Shown here in pieces: positions 1 through 8,464 of a DNA stretch of 64,000 bases. The stretch's first letter is position 1; every line of letters starts with the position of its first letter. A program made the position numbers and the translations under genes. This stretch comes from Bradyrhizobium sp. B097 (GTDB lineage: Bacteria; Pseudomonadota; Alphaproteobacteria; Rhizobiales; Xanthobacteraceae). The DNA lies in the NCBI RefSeq assembly GCF_038957035.1, contig NZ_CP152412.1:9110501-9174500 (forward strand). The letters run 5' to 3'. The notes beneath the pieces are model-generated. The model made no database searches. It was not told the origin of the DNA and saw nothing but the letters and a program-made list of their open reading frames with translations.

Positions 1-1
1 G

Positions 2-1375
2 CGGCTTCGCTCCGCCAAAAACGGCCGCTCGGTCGAGGAGGAGGTCCGGGTGATCCTCCGGGAGCTCGCAGAGGGCGGCACGGCGCCCGCAGAGACGCCC
101 GGCGCAGGTTCCGCGACAGTTGCAGCCCCTGCTCCACGGGTCGCCAGCGCGGCCGGCGAGCCCCGCGTGACCCTGATCATCGGTGGCGGGATCGCAGCCT
201 ACAAGGCGCTGGATTTGATCCGGCGGCTCAAGGAGCGGCACATCCAGGTCCGCTGCGTGCTGACCAAGGCGGCCCAGCAGTTCGTCACCCCGCTGGCCGC
301 CAGCGCGCTGTCGCATGAGCGCGTCTACACCGACCTGTTCGACGCCGAGAGCGAGTTCGACGCCGGCCATATCCGCCTGGCGCGGGACTGCGATCTGATC
401 GTGGTGGCGCCGGCGACCGCCGACCTGATGGCCAAGATGGCGCAGGGCCATGCCGACGACCTCGCCACCGCCACGCTGCTCGCGGCCAACCGGCCGATCC
501 TGCTGGCGCCGGCGATGAACCCCTTGATGTGGAACAACCCGGCCACCCGCCGCAACGTGTTGCAGCTGCGCCGCGATGGCGTCCACACCGTCGGTCCCAA
601 TGCGGGGGAAATGGCGGAGGCCGGCGAGGCCGGCGTCGGGCGGATGGCCGAGCCGACCGAGATCGCCGCCGCCGCCGACCGCATGCTGCGCCCGCCGCAG
701 CCGCGCCCGCTCGCCGGCAAGCGCGTGCTGATCACCGCCGGCCCGACCCATGAGGCGATCGACCCGGTCCGCTACATCGCCAACCGCTCGTCCGGCAAGC
801 AGGGCTTTGCCATTGCCGCCGCAGCGCGCGCCGCCGGCGCCGAGGTCGTGCTGGTGACCGGCCCGGTCGAGCTCGGCGATCCCCAGGGCATCTCCGTCAT
901 GCGGGTAGAATCCGCGCGCGACATGCTGCATCGGGTCGAGGCCGCGCTGCCGGTCGACGTCGCGATCTTCGCCGCCGCGGTCGCCGACTGGCGGGTCGCC
1001 ACGGAAGGCAGCCAGAAACTGAAAAAGACCGCGGCCGGGATGCCGCCGCTGCAACTCGTCGAGAACCCCGACATCCTTGCGACGATCTCCAAGCTGAAGG
1101 AGAAGCGGCCGCCGCTGGTGATCGGCTTTGCCGCCGAGACCGAACATCTGATCGAGAACGCCAAGGCGAAGTTCGCGCGCAAGGGCTGTGACTGGATCGT
1201 CGCCAACGACGTCTCGCCGGCGACCGGCGTGATGGGCGGCGACCGCAACACCGTTCACCTGCTCTCGCGCGAGGGCAAGGACGTCACCGTCGACTCCTGG
1301 CCGGTCATGACCAAGGAAGAAGTCGCGAGCGCGCTGGTGTCGCGCATCGCAAGAGCCGTAGGAACCGCATTGTGA
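2..1375 (+). CDS. coaBC: CoaBC: phosphopantothenoylcysteine decarboxylase / phosphopantothenate-cysteine ligase, 5' end cut by window
   Basis: Bifunctional enzyme making 4'-phosphopantetheine for coenzyme A. The flavoprotein decarboxylase half shows [15 protein letters not shown] (active-site His) and PAMNPLMW. The ligase half shows [34 protein letters not shown] and KLKKT. The frame is open to the window edge. Its first visible residues ([19 protein letters not shown]) look like a FitA-type ribbon-helix-helix antitoxin, followed by an Ala/Pro linker, so the GTG at 50 is probably not the real start. The usual decarboxylase cysteine (MACxE..GPGRM in the family) is absent: this protein reads [12 protein letters not shown]. 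The stop overlaps the dut start (GTGA), so the two are translationally coupled. The enzyme call is firm; the fusion is inferred from a truncated end. Confidence 0.93.
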   Translation, partial: RLRSAKNGRSVEEEVRVILRELAEGGTAPAETPGAGSATVAAPAPRVASAAGEPRVTLIIGGGIAAYKALDLIRRLKERHIQVRCVLTKAAQQFVTPLAASALSHERVYTDLFDAESEFDAGHIRLARDCDLIVVAPATADLMAKMAQGHADDLATATLLAANRPILLAPAMNPLMWNNPATRRNVLQLRRDGVHTVGPNAGEMAEAGEAGVGRMAEPTEIAAAADRMLRPPQPRPLAGKRVLITAGPTHEAIDPVRYIANRSSGKQGFAIAAAARAAGAEVVLVTGPVELGDPQGISVMRVESARDMLHRVEAALPVDVAIFAAAVADWRVATEGSQKLKKTAAGMPPLQLVENPDILATISKLKEKRPPLVIGFAAETEHLIENAKAKFARKGCDWIVANDVSPATGVMGGDRNTVHLLSREGKDVTVDSWPVMTKEEVASALVSRIARAVGTAL

Positions 1376-1830
1376 GCGCCACCATCAAGGTCGAAATCCA
1401 CCAATTGCCGCACGGCGCAGATCTTCTGCTGCCGATCTACCAGACCGCCGACGCAGCGGGACTCGACCTGCTGGCCGCAGTGCCGCGGTCGGCGCCGCTG
1501 CTGCTGCTGCCGGGCCGCTACGAGATGGTTCCGACCGGACTGACGATCGCGCTGCCGCCGGGCTATGAGGCGCAGGTGCGGCCGCGCTCCGGCCTCGCCG
1601 CCAAATACGGCGTCACGGTGCTGAATTCGCCCGGCACGATCGACGCCGACTACCGCGGCGAGATCAATGTGCTGCTGATCAATCACGGCCAGGAGGCGTT
1701 TTCGATCCGGCGCGGCGAACGTATCGCGCAGATGGTGATCGCGCCGGTCACAAGGGCCGAGCTGGTTCCGGTCGGCGTGCTGTCGTCGACCGATCGCGGC
1801 AGCGGCGGCTTCGGCTCGACCGGACGCTAG
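1372..1830 (+). CDS. dut: dUTP diphosphatase (dUTPase)
   Basis: Homotrimeric dUTPase that hydrolyses dUTP to dUMP and pyrophosphate, keeping uracil out of DNA and supplying dTMP synthesis. At 152 residues it is the normal bacterial length. All five family motifs are visible in order: [38 protein letters not shown] and the C-terminal [11 protein letters not shown] that closes over the active site. It starts with GTG inside the coaBC stop (GTGA overlap). The coaBC-dut pairing is common in proteobacteria. Nothing unusual. Confidence 0.96.
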   Translation: MSATIKVEIHQLPHGADLLLPIYQTADAAGLDLLAAVPRSAPLLLLPGRYEMVPTGLTIALPPGYEAQVRPRSGLAAKYGVTVLNSPGTIDADYRGEINVLLINHGQEAFSIRRGERIAQMVIAPVTRAELVPVGVLSSTDRGSGGFGSTGR

Positions 1831-2158
1831 AACGCGACCGGAGAAGTGTGCGGCCGTCTCCGGGAGATCACGCTTCGGCGCGCGCTCTCCGCGCGAATAC
1901 GGAGTCAATTCGCATAAAATCCACATCGCCCGCCGCATTTTTTCACAGCGGATTCTGCGTTCACGGTCTGGACTCTTACTCGCCGAGTCCGGTTGGGACT
2001 ATTCTGGATTGATTCGAGCGCGACGGGGGGTCTTCGTCGGGCTGTTGGGTCCTGCTTGGGCATGATCCCCGGACAGACGTTATACGTTTGCCGTGGGGGA
2101 ATACCGGTCTCCTGTTTTCCGGATCATGCCTTAAGGTTTGTGCGTTCTGGGGCAACAT
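1831..2158. other. Intergenic region dut-divL holding a palindromic repeat
   Basis: These 328 bases have no convincing gene; the short frames here lack coding character. A small dyad (GGACTC...GAGTCC) lies at 1969-1989. The right part carries an imperfect inverted repeat: GGCATGATCC at 2059-2068 and GGATCATGCC at 2121-2130. It resembles the mosaic repeat between ugpB and ugpA at about 35.32-35.42 kb. It ends 28 bases before the divL start, so it may fold in the divL leader. Confidence 0.6.
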
Positions 2159-4669
2159 ATGTCGGGCGTAGTCGCGGCAATGCGTCGAACCCTGCTGTCA
2201 TGCACCTCACTGGCGCGCGACGGCATGCTTGGGCTCGCCATCACCGTATTGCTGCCGGCCCGCACCTCATTTGCCGCCGAGAGCCTGGTGGCCCAGGCGA
2301 TGTCGGATCATTTCGGCTTCAATCATCAGGAGGTCGCGGTTCTCGCGACGTCGTTCGCGCTGGTCGGCTTCTCGGCCGTCGCCGCGATCCTCTTGATGCG
2401 CACCCGCCTGCGCGCCACAAGGAACGAGGAACAGTTGCAGTCCGAGATCACGGACCTGCAGGCGCAATCGGACCGGCTGCGCGCGCTGCTGTTCGTCGAG
2501 CCGCAGGTCCTGATCTCCTGGGCCGCCGGCGACAACCGGCCGCAGATCTCGGGCGACGTCTCGCTGGTGATGTCGCAGGAAAGCGCGCCGCAACGCATCC
2601 TCGCCTTCGGAACCTGGCTGCCACCCGAGCCGGCGCTGCAGATGGACCATGCGGTCGACGCGCTGCGCGAAAAGGGCGAGGCGTTCCTGCTCAACCTCTC
2701 GACCTCGGCGGGCCGCGCCATCGAGGCGATGGGCCGCGCGATCGGCGGCCAAGCCATCGTGCGGATCCGCGAGCTCGGCGGCCTGCGTCGCGAACTCGCC
2801 GAATCCAACCTGCGCTACAAGACGCTGCAGGAGGAGACCGAGCTGCTGCGCGATTTCGCCGCCGCCGCGCCGTGGCCGATCTGGGCCAAGAGCCTCGAGG
2901 GCAATCTGCGCTACGCCAACGCGGCCTATGTCCGCGCCACCGAGGGCAAGAGCGTGTCGGACGCGCTGCAGCGCAACCTCGAACTGCTCGAAAGCGACCA
3001 GCGCACCGAACTGACTCGCGCGCTGAACGACAATGCCAATTATGCCGCACGGCTGCCGATCGTGGTCAGCGGCGAGCGGCGGATCTACGACGTGCAGGCG
3101 CTCAAGCTGTCCGGCGGCAGCGCCGGCATCGCGATCGACGCCAGCGAGGCGGCTGCGCTGCGCGCGGCGATCGCACGGATGGTCGAGGCGCACCGGCGCA
3201 CGCTCGACCAATTGTCCTCAGGCGTTGCCGTGTTCGATGCCGACCGGCGGCTCACCTTCTACAACGAATCCTATCGGCGGCTATGGGGCCTCGACCAGGC
3301 CTTCCTCGACAGCAACCCCGACGATTCCAGCGTGCTGGACCGGCTGCGCGCCAACCGCAAGCTGCCCGAGCAGCCGGATTTCCGCGCCTGGAAGGCCAAG
3401 CTGCACGAAGCCTACCGCGCGGTCGAATCCGAGACCTACACCTGGTTCCTGCCCGACGGCCGCGCCATCAGCGTCGTCACCACGCCGAACCTCGAGGGCG
3501 GCGTCACCTATCTGTTCGACAACGTCACCGAGAGCCTCGACCTCGCGCGCCGCTACGACCGCCTGACGCGGGTGCAGCGCGAGACCCTCGACAATCTCGG
3601 CGAGGCGGTCGCGGTGTTCGGCAGCAACGGCCGCGCCGAGCTGTTCAACCCGCCGTTCGCCAAGATGTGGAAGCTGCCGGCCGATGCGCTGCAGGGCGAA
3701 CCGCATATCGAGGCGGTGGAGGCGCTGTGCCGGCCGCTGTTCGACGACGCGCTGACCTGGCGGACGCTGCGCGAGCAGATCACCGCGATCGAGAACCGCG
3801 CGCAGGTCGCGCTCAAGCTCGAGCGCAAGGACGGCAGCGTGCTGAATTGCATGACCATCCCGCTGCCCGACGGCAAGACCTTGCTGGCCTTCCAGGACAT
3901 CACCGACACCGAGAATGTCGAGCGGGCACTGCGCGAGCGCAACGAGGCGCTGGAAGCCGCCGACCAGATGAAGGTGGATTTCGTCCACCACGTCTCCTAC
4001 GAGCTGCGCGCGCCGCTCACCACCATCATCGGCTTCGCGCATTTCCTCAGCGATCCCTCGACCGGGCCGCTGACGCCGAAGCAGGCCGAATATCTCGACT
4101 ACGTCACCAAATCGACCAACGCGCTGCTGGCGCTGACCAACAACATTCTCGATCTCGCCACCATCGATGCCGGCGCGATGAAGCTCGAGCTCGGCCCGGT
4201 CAATATCGGCCAGGCGATCGAGGCCGCCGCCGAAGGCATCCAGGACCGTCTCGCGACCGACCGCATCACGCTGAAGGTCGATATCGAGCCCAACATCGGC
4301 GCCTTCGTCGGCGACGAGCGGCGCGTGGTCCAGGTGCTCTACAATCTGCTCGCCAACGCGGTCGGCTTCTCGCCGCATGACGCCACCGTCGCGATCAGCG
4401 CGCACCGCACCGAGCACAGCGTGGTGTTTTCGGTGACCGACGCCGGTCCCGGCATTCCGGCCGAGATGCGCGACAAGGTCTTCAACTGGTTCGAGAGCCA
4501 TTCGCACGGCTCGCGGCATCGCGGCGCGGGGCTTGGCCTGTCACTGGTCCGCTCCTTCGTCGAACTGCATGGCGGACGGGTGCGCGTCGATTCGACCGTA
4601 GGCCGCGGCACGACCGTGACCTGCGACTTCCCGATCGACCAGACCGCACATCGCAACGCCGCGGAATGA
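2159..4669 (+). CDS. divL: DivL-type PAS sensor pseudo-histidine kinase (Tyr in place of phospho-His)
   Basis: Membrane-anchored PAS/kinase protein of about 836 residues. DivL in Caulobacter is a non-canonical kinase that controls CckA and so cell-cycle progression. Visible: one N-terminal membrane segment (about residues 40-62), a coiled stretch, several PAS-like modules, then a dimerisation helix reading VDFVHHVSYELRAPLTTIIG. The usual phospho-acceptor His is Tyr614, as in Caulobacter DivL (Tyr550). The ATP-binding half keeps NLLANAVGFSP, DAGPGIP and GAGLGLSLV. The ATG at 2159, with GGGG upstream, is preferred over the in-frame TTG at 2138. The stop overlaps the tsaE start (ATGA). Neighbours tsaE, murU, addB/addA and trxA match the alphaproteobacterial divL neighbourhood as I recall it. 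Orthology is likely, not proven. Confidence 0.85.
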   Translation: MSGVVAAMRRTLLSCTSLARDGMLGLAITVLLPARTSFAAESLVAQAMSDHFGFNHQEVAVLATSFALVGFSAVAAILLMRTRLRATRNEEQLQSEITDLQAQSDRLRALLFVEPQVLISWAAGDNRPQISGDVSLVMSQESAPQRILAFGTWLPPEPALQMDHAVDALREKGEAFLLNLSTSAGRAIEAMGRAIGGQAIVRIRELGGLRRELAESNLRYKTLQEETELLRDFAAAAPWPIWAKSLEGNLRYANAAYVRATEGKSVSDALQRNLELLESDQRTELTRALNDNANYAARLPIVVSGERRIYDVQALKLSGGSAGIAIDASEAAALRAAIARMVEAHRRTLDQLSSGVAVFDADRRLTFYNESYRRLWGLDQAFLDSNPDDSSVLDRLRANRKLPEQPDFRAWKAKLHEAYRAVESETYTWFLPDGRAISVVTTPNLEGGVTYLFDNVTESLDLARRYDRLTRVQRETLDNLGEAVAVFGSNGRAELFNPPFAKMWKLPADALQGEPHIEAVEALCRPLFDDALTWRTLREQITAIENRAQVALKLERKDGSVLNCMTIPLPDGKTLLAFQDITDTENVERALRERNEALEAADQMKVDFVHHVSYELRAPLTTIIGFAHFLSDPSTGPLTPKQAEYLDYVTKSTNALLALTNNILDLATIDAGAMKLELGPVNIGQAIEAAAEGIQDRLATDRITLKVDIEPNIGAFVGDERRVVQVLYNLLANAVGFSPHDATVAISAHRTEHSVVFSVTDAGPGIPAEMRDKVFNWFESHSHGSRHRGAGLGLSLVRSFVELHGGRVRVDSTVGRGTTVTCDFPIDQTAHRNAAE

Positions 4670-6189
4670 CGGCGACCTCGACATTCGCGGTGGCGCTCGC
4701 GAACGAAACCGCGACGGCCGAGCTGATGGCCGACCTCGCGCTCCTGATCGGCGCCGGCGACGTCATCACGCTGTCGGGCGACCTTGGCGCTGGCAAGACC
4801 GCGGCCGCCCGCGCGCTGATCCGCTACCTCGCCACCGACGAGACGCTGGAAGTGCCGAGCCCGACCTTCACGCTGGCGCAGACTTATGACCTGCCGTCGT
4901 TTCCGCTGGTTCATGCCGACCTCTACCGCATCAACGATGCCAGCGAACTCGAGGAGATCGGGCTGTCGCCACTGCCCGACGACGTCGTGGCACTGATCGA
5001 ATGGCCGGAACGCGCGCCGGACGCCATGCCCACCGACCGCATCGACATCGCGTTCAGCCACCGCCCGGCGCTCGGATCGGCGGCCCGCGCAGCCGAGATC
5101 ACCGGCCATGGCAAAGGCGCGGCGAAGGTTGCGCGGCTCAACGAGCTGCGCCAGTTCCTCGAGCGCGGCGGCTTCCTCAACGCCCGGCGCGAGCGCATGC
5201 CGGGCGATGCCTCGACGCGCTCCTATGCGCGCCTGCGCAACGACGACGGCAGCGTCATCCTGATGAACTCGCCGCGCCGCCCCGACGGCCCGGCGATCTA
5301 CAACGGCCGGTCCTACAGTGCAGCGGTGCATCTCGCCGAAGACGTCAGGCCGTTCGTCGCCATCGGAAACGGCCTGCGCAAGCACGGCTTCTCCGCACCC
5401 GCGATCCGCCACATCGATCTCGAATCCGGCTTCCTGATCACTGAGGATCTCGGCGCCGAAGGCGTGATCGAGGGCGATCCGCCGCAGCCGATCGCCGAGC
5501 GTTACGAGGCCGCCGTCGACATGCTCGCGGCGCTGCATCGCGAGGCGCTGCCGGAGCAGCTGCCGCTGACATCGGACGAAAGCTACGACATCCCGGTGTT
5601 CGATATCGACGCCTGGCTGATCGAGATCGGGCTGATGCTGGAATGGTACCTGCCCGACCGCGGCGTGCAGCCAAGCGAGGATCTCCGCAGCGAATTCCTC
5701 GGGATGTGGCGCGGCCTGCTGCGGAAGCCCGCCGCGGCGCCGCAGACCTGGGTGATCCGCGACTTCCATTCGCCGAACATCATCTGGCTTGCCGAGCGCA
5801 CCGGCATCCTGCGCGTCGGAATCATCGACTTCCAGGACGCGCTGCTCGGCCCTGCGGCCTATGACGTGGTGTCGCTGCTGCAGGATGCGCGGATCGACGT
5901 GCCCGAGCAGCTCGAGCTGTCGCTCTTGACCCGCTACATCAAGGCGCGGCGCGCGACCGACGAGAGCTTCGATCCGGCGGGCTTCGCCGAACTCTATGCG
6001 ATCATGTCGGCGCAGCGGAATACCCGCCTGCTCGGCACCTTTGCGCGGCTCAACCGCCGCGACGGCAAGCCGCAATATCTCAAGCACCAGCCGCGGATCT
6101 GGACCTATCTCGAGCGGTCGTTGGCCCATCCGGCACTGGCGACCTTCCGCATCTGGTACACAGCCAACGTCCCTCCCCCGGTACCGTAG
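4666..6189 (+). CDS. tsaE: TsaE ATPase fused to AmgK-like sugar kinase
   Basis: One 507-residue frame carries two enzymes. Residues 1 to about 145 are TsaE, the ATPase of the tRNA t6A37 threonylcarbamoylation complex: Walker A GDLGAGKT (38-45), PSPTFTLAQTYD, HADLYRI and LIEWPER. Residues from about 160 are an aminoglycoside-phosphotransferase-fold kinase starting ERMPGDASTRSYARLR, with catalytic loop VIRDFHSPNIIW and metal motif GIIDFQDA, as in AmgK, the anomeric kinase for MurNAc/GlcNAc. murU, the next step, is 500 bases downstream. The start overlaps the divL stop. TsaE alone is about 150 residues, so the fusion is real in this sequence; I recall similar fusions in other Hyphomicrobiales. 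Kinase substrate is inferred from context. Confidence 0.9.
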   Translation: MTATSTFAVALANETATAELMADLALLIGAGDVITLSGDLGAGKTAAARALIRYLATDETLEVPSPTFTLAQTYDLPSFPLVHADLYRINDASELEEIGLSPLPDDVVALIEWPERAPDAMPTDRIDIAFSHRPALGSAARAAEITGHGKGAAKVARLNELRQFLERGGFLNARRERMPGDASTRSYARLRNDDGSVILMNSPRRPDGPAIYNGRSYSAAVHLAEDVRPFVAIGNGLRKHGFSAPAIRHIDLESGFLITEDLGAEGVIEGDPPQPIAERYEAAVDMLAALHREALPEQLPLTSDESYDIPVFDIDAWLIEIGLMLEWYLPDRGVQPSEDLRSEFLGMWRGLLRKPAAAPQTWVIRDFHSPNIIWLAERTGILRVGIIDFQDALLGPAAYDVVSLLQDARIDVPEQLELSLLTRYIKARRATDESFDPAGFAELYAIMSAQRNTRLLGTFARLNRRDGKPQYLKHQPRIWTYLERSLAHPALATFRIWYTANVPPPVP

Positions 6190-6276
6190 TTTACGGGTTA
6201 TTAGCCTTGGGTCTCCTAAGGTTGCGGAGGCCGCTTTTCATCCAGGGCGCGGTCGGATCGGGAGCAGGACCACACG

Positions 6277-6597
6277 ATGGGGACGGAACGACGCAAGGGC
6301 GATCGTGTCACGTTTGAGCGCGGCATAGCCGCGCACATGATGGGCATTGACGGCACCTGGCGGCGCGACTGCACCATGGAAGACGTGTCGGAGACGGGCG
6401 CCAAGCTCTCCGTCGACGGCTCGGTCGAGGGCCTGAACCTGAAGGAGTTCTTTCTGCTGCTGTCGTCCACAGGATTGGCCTATCGCCGCTGCGAGCTGGC
6501 GTGGGTCAATGGCGACCAGATCGGCGTCAACTTCCTCAAACAAGGCGACAAGAAGAAGAAAACTGCCAGACGCGGCGCGCAGGCTGCCGACGTCTAG
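6277..6597 (+). CDS. PilZ-domain protein
   Basis: A 106-residue single-domain protein. It begins MGTERRKGDRVTFERG, containing the basic RxxxR-type motif of PilZ domains, followed by the second motif in MEDVSETGAKLSV (D/NxSxxG). Both are cyclic-di-GMP contacts in known PilZ proteins. The C-terminus is lysine-rich (KKKKTARR). A good ribosome site (GGGAGCAGGA) precedes the ATG. It lies between the tsaE-amgK fusion and murU on the same strand and may be co-transcribed. No output domain is present, so it may act as an adaptor. Its target is unknown. Confidence 0.85.
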   Translation: MGTERRKGDRVTFERGIAAHMMGIDGTWRRDCTMEDVSETGAKLSVDGSVEGLNLKEFFLLLSSTGLAYRRCELAWVNGDQIGVNFLKQGDKKKKTARRGAQAADV

Positions 6598-6689
6598 GCC
6601 CGTTGCCGTCTTACGGCCGTCATGTCCGGTGACTATGGCGTCTGATCGATGCGCTTGCCGAATCGCCGTGATATGATCGGCGCCGAGAG

Positions 6690-7436
6690 ATGATGACCGA
6701 GAATATCAGGAAAATGCCCGTCACTCCCCACAAGGCTATGGTGCTCGCTGCGGGCCTCGGCGTGCGCATGCGCCCCCTGACTAACACGATGCCGAAGCCG
6801 CTGGTGAGCGTCGCCGGCCAGCCACTGCTCGATCATGTGCTCGACAAGCTCGCCGGCGCCGGCGTCAGTGAAGCGGTCGTGAACGTACACTACCTGCCCG
6901 ACCAGATCATCGAGCACGTCAAGACCCGCAGCAGCCCGCATGTGATCATCTCCGACGAGCGCGACCAGGTGCTCGGCACCGGCGGCGCGGTGGTGAAGGC
7001 GCTGCCGCTGCTCGGCGATACGCCGTTCTTCCATCTCAATGCCGACACGATGTGGATCGACGGTGTGCGCTCCAATCTGGCGCGGCTGGCCGAGACCTTC
7101 GACCCCGCGCGGATGGATATTCTGCTGCTGATGGCGCCGACCGCCTCGAGCATCGGCTATAGCGGCCGCGGCGACTATTCGATGTTGCCGGACGGCGCGC
7201 TGCGCAAGCGTCGCGAGAACCAGGTGGTGCCGTTCGTCTATGCCGGCGCCGCGATCATGTCGCCTGCGCTGTTCGCCGACGCCCCCACCGGCGAATTCTC
7301 GCTGACCAAGATGTTCGACCGCGCCAACGAGCAGGAACGGCTGTTCGGCCTGCGCCTCGACGGCGTCTGGATGCATGTCGGGACCCCCGACGCGATCCAG
7401 GCCGCGGAAGAAGCCTTCCTGGAAAGCGTCGCGTAA
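6690..7436 (+). CDS. murU: MurU-type nucleotidyltransferase (N-acetylmuramate 1-phosphate uridylyltransferase)
   Basis: A 248-residue sugar-phosphate nucleotidyltransferase. The signature AMVLAAGLGVRMRPLTNTMP with KPLVSVAGQPLLDH marks the nucleotide-binding loop; DQVLGTGGAVVKALP and HLNADTMW (metal Asp) follow. With AmgK it converts MurNAc-1-phosphate to UDP-MurNAc, bypassing de novo synthesis in peptidoglycan recycling. The AmgK-like domain lies just upstream, which supports MurU over a glucose-1-phosphate enzyme. Two adjacent ATGs (6690, 6693) and a third at 6714 could serve as start. Confidence 0.88.
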   Translation: MMTENIRKMPVTPHKAMVLAAGLGVRMRPLTNTMPKPLVSVAGQPLLDHVLDKLAGAGVSEAVVNVHYLPDQIIEHVKTRSSPHVIISDERDQVLGTGGAVVKALPLLGDTPFFHLNADTMWIDGVRSNLARLAETFDPARMDILLLMAPTASSIGYSGRGDYSMLPDGALRKRRENQVVPFVYAGAAIMSPALFADAPTGEFSLTKMFDRANEQERLFGLRLDGVWMHVGTPDAIQAAEEAFLESVA

Positions 7437-7450
7437 GCCGCTCGCCGCTG

Positions 7451-8464
7451 TCAGCCTTCGGCGTCGATGGCGAGCACCGCAAAACTCGCGAGCCAGTGCT
7501 CGCCCATATAGTCGCCGGCGATATGCGGCAGGCCGGCGTCGAGATGGCCTCGCGCAGCATCCAGCAGGATCGGGCGCCGCGCATCGCCCTCCGGCAACGC
7601 GACGGCCAGCGCGCGCCAGCACCATGCCCGGCTGAGATTGAGCCCGTCGAGATGCGCAAGCTTGCCATCCGACCGATCGGTGACTGTTGCAGGCCGGAAC
7701 AGGGTTGCGGGCTCGCGTTGCGCAAGCCGCGGCAGGAAGCGGTCGAACCAGGGCAGGAAGTCGCCCGGCGCCAGCAGCCGGCGCATGCATTCGGCTTCGA
7801 TCAGCGCCGACGACTGGAAATCATCGCCGCTCGGCTCGCCCCAGGCGGGACAATCCTGATCGGCGCCGTACCAGCGCAGCGCGGTCTCGCGGAGCAGCGC
7901 ACTGAGCGCATCGTCCTGCGTCACCGCGGCATAGTCGGCGGCCATGCGAAGCCCGAACGCGGTGTTGAAATGCGTGCCGACCCGCACCGGATAGGTGGCG
8001 AGCGGCAGGAAATCGCGAAAGCGTTGCGCGAAGATTTGGGCCAGCGGAGCAATCAACCCGCGCCATCGCGTTTCGTCCAGACGCGCGAGCTCCGCCGCTA
8101 GCTTCAACAGCCAACCCCAGCCGTAGGGCCGCTTGAAGCCGCGCGCCGTCGGCGCCGCGAGATAGGCGCATTCGGCCGCGATCTTCTCCGTGACAAACTG
8201 TGCGTCGAACAAAGCGCGGATATCGTCCGCCGCTTCGGATGCCGGATAGCGGCGCAGTAGCCGGGCGAGCATCCAGTAGCTATGGACGCAGGAGTGCCAG
8301 TCATAGCTGCCGAAGAACACCGGATGCAGCTCACGCGGCGTCCGCGCGTCCTGCGGCCCTGCCAGCACATGATCCGGCTTGTTCGGATACTTGCGTGTGA
8401 CATGGCCGAGCGCGATGCGGGCGAAACGGACGGCGAGGTCTTCGGTCAGGATCGTCGCGCTCAT
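7451..8464 (-). CDS. DUF2891 family protein
   Basis: About 337 residues, start ATG at 8464 (MSATILTEDLAVRFARIALG). The sequence is rich in Trp/His/Tyr motifs typical of DUF2891: HPVFFGSYDWHSCVHSYWML near the start, RPYGWGWLLKLAAELA, GTHFNTAFGL, CPAWGEPSGDDF and HLDGLNLSRAWCW, ending with GDYMGEHWLASFA. Such patterns suggest an alpha/alpha-toroid fold like glycoside-processing enzymes, but no activity is established to my knowledge. Its start overlaps the stop of the upstream transporter by 4 bases, so the two are one operon. The frame stays open far upstream, but that part overlaps the transporter and is not coding. Confidence 0.85.
   Translation of the reverse strand: MSATILTEDLAVRFARIALGHVTRKYPNKPDHVLAGPQDARTPRELHPVFFGSYDWHSCVHSYWMLARLLRRYPASEAADDIRALFDAQFVTEKIAAECAYLAAPTARGFKRPYGWGWLLKLAAELARLDETRWRGLIAPLAQIFAQRFRDFLPLATYPVRVGTHFNTAFGLRMAADYAAVTQDDALSALLRETALRWYGADQDCPAWGEPSGDDFQSSALIEAECMRRLLAPGDFLPWFDRFLPRLAQREPATLFRPATVTDRSDGKLAHLDGLNLSRAWCWRALAVALPEGDARRPILLDAARGHLDAGLPHIAGDYMGEHWLASFAVLAIDAEG

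Noticed and set aside
1255..1938. 227-residue minus-strand frame over dut
   Set aside because: Antisense to dUTPase, whose five motifs are complete.
4339..6129. 596-residue minus-strand open frame
   Set aside because: It runs antisense to divL and tsaE; the sense frames have clear domains. Long antisense frames are a by-product of very high GC.
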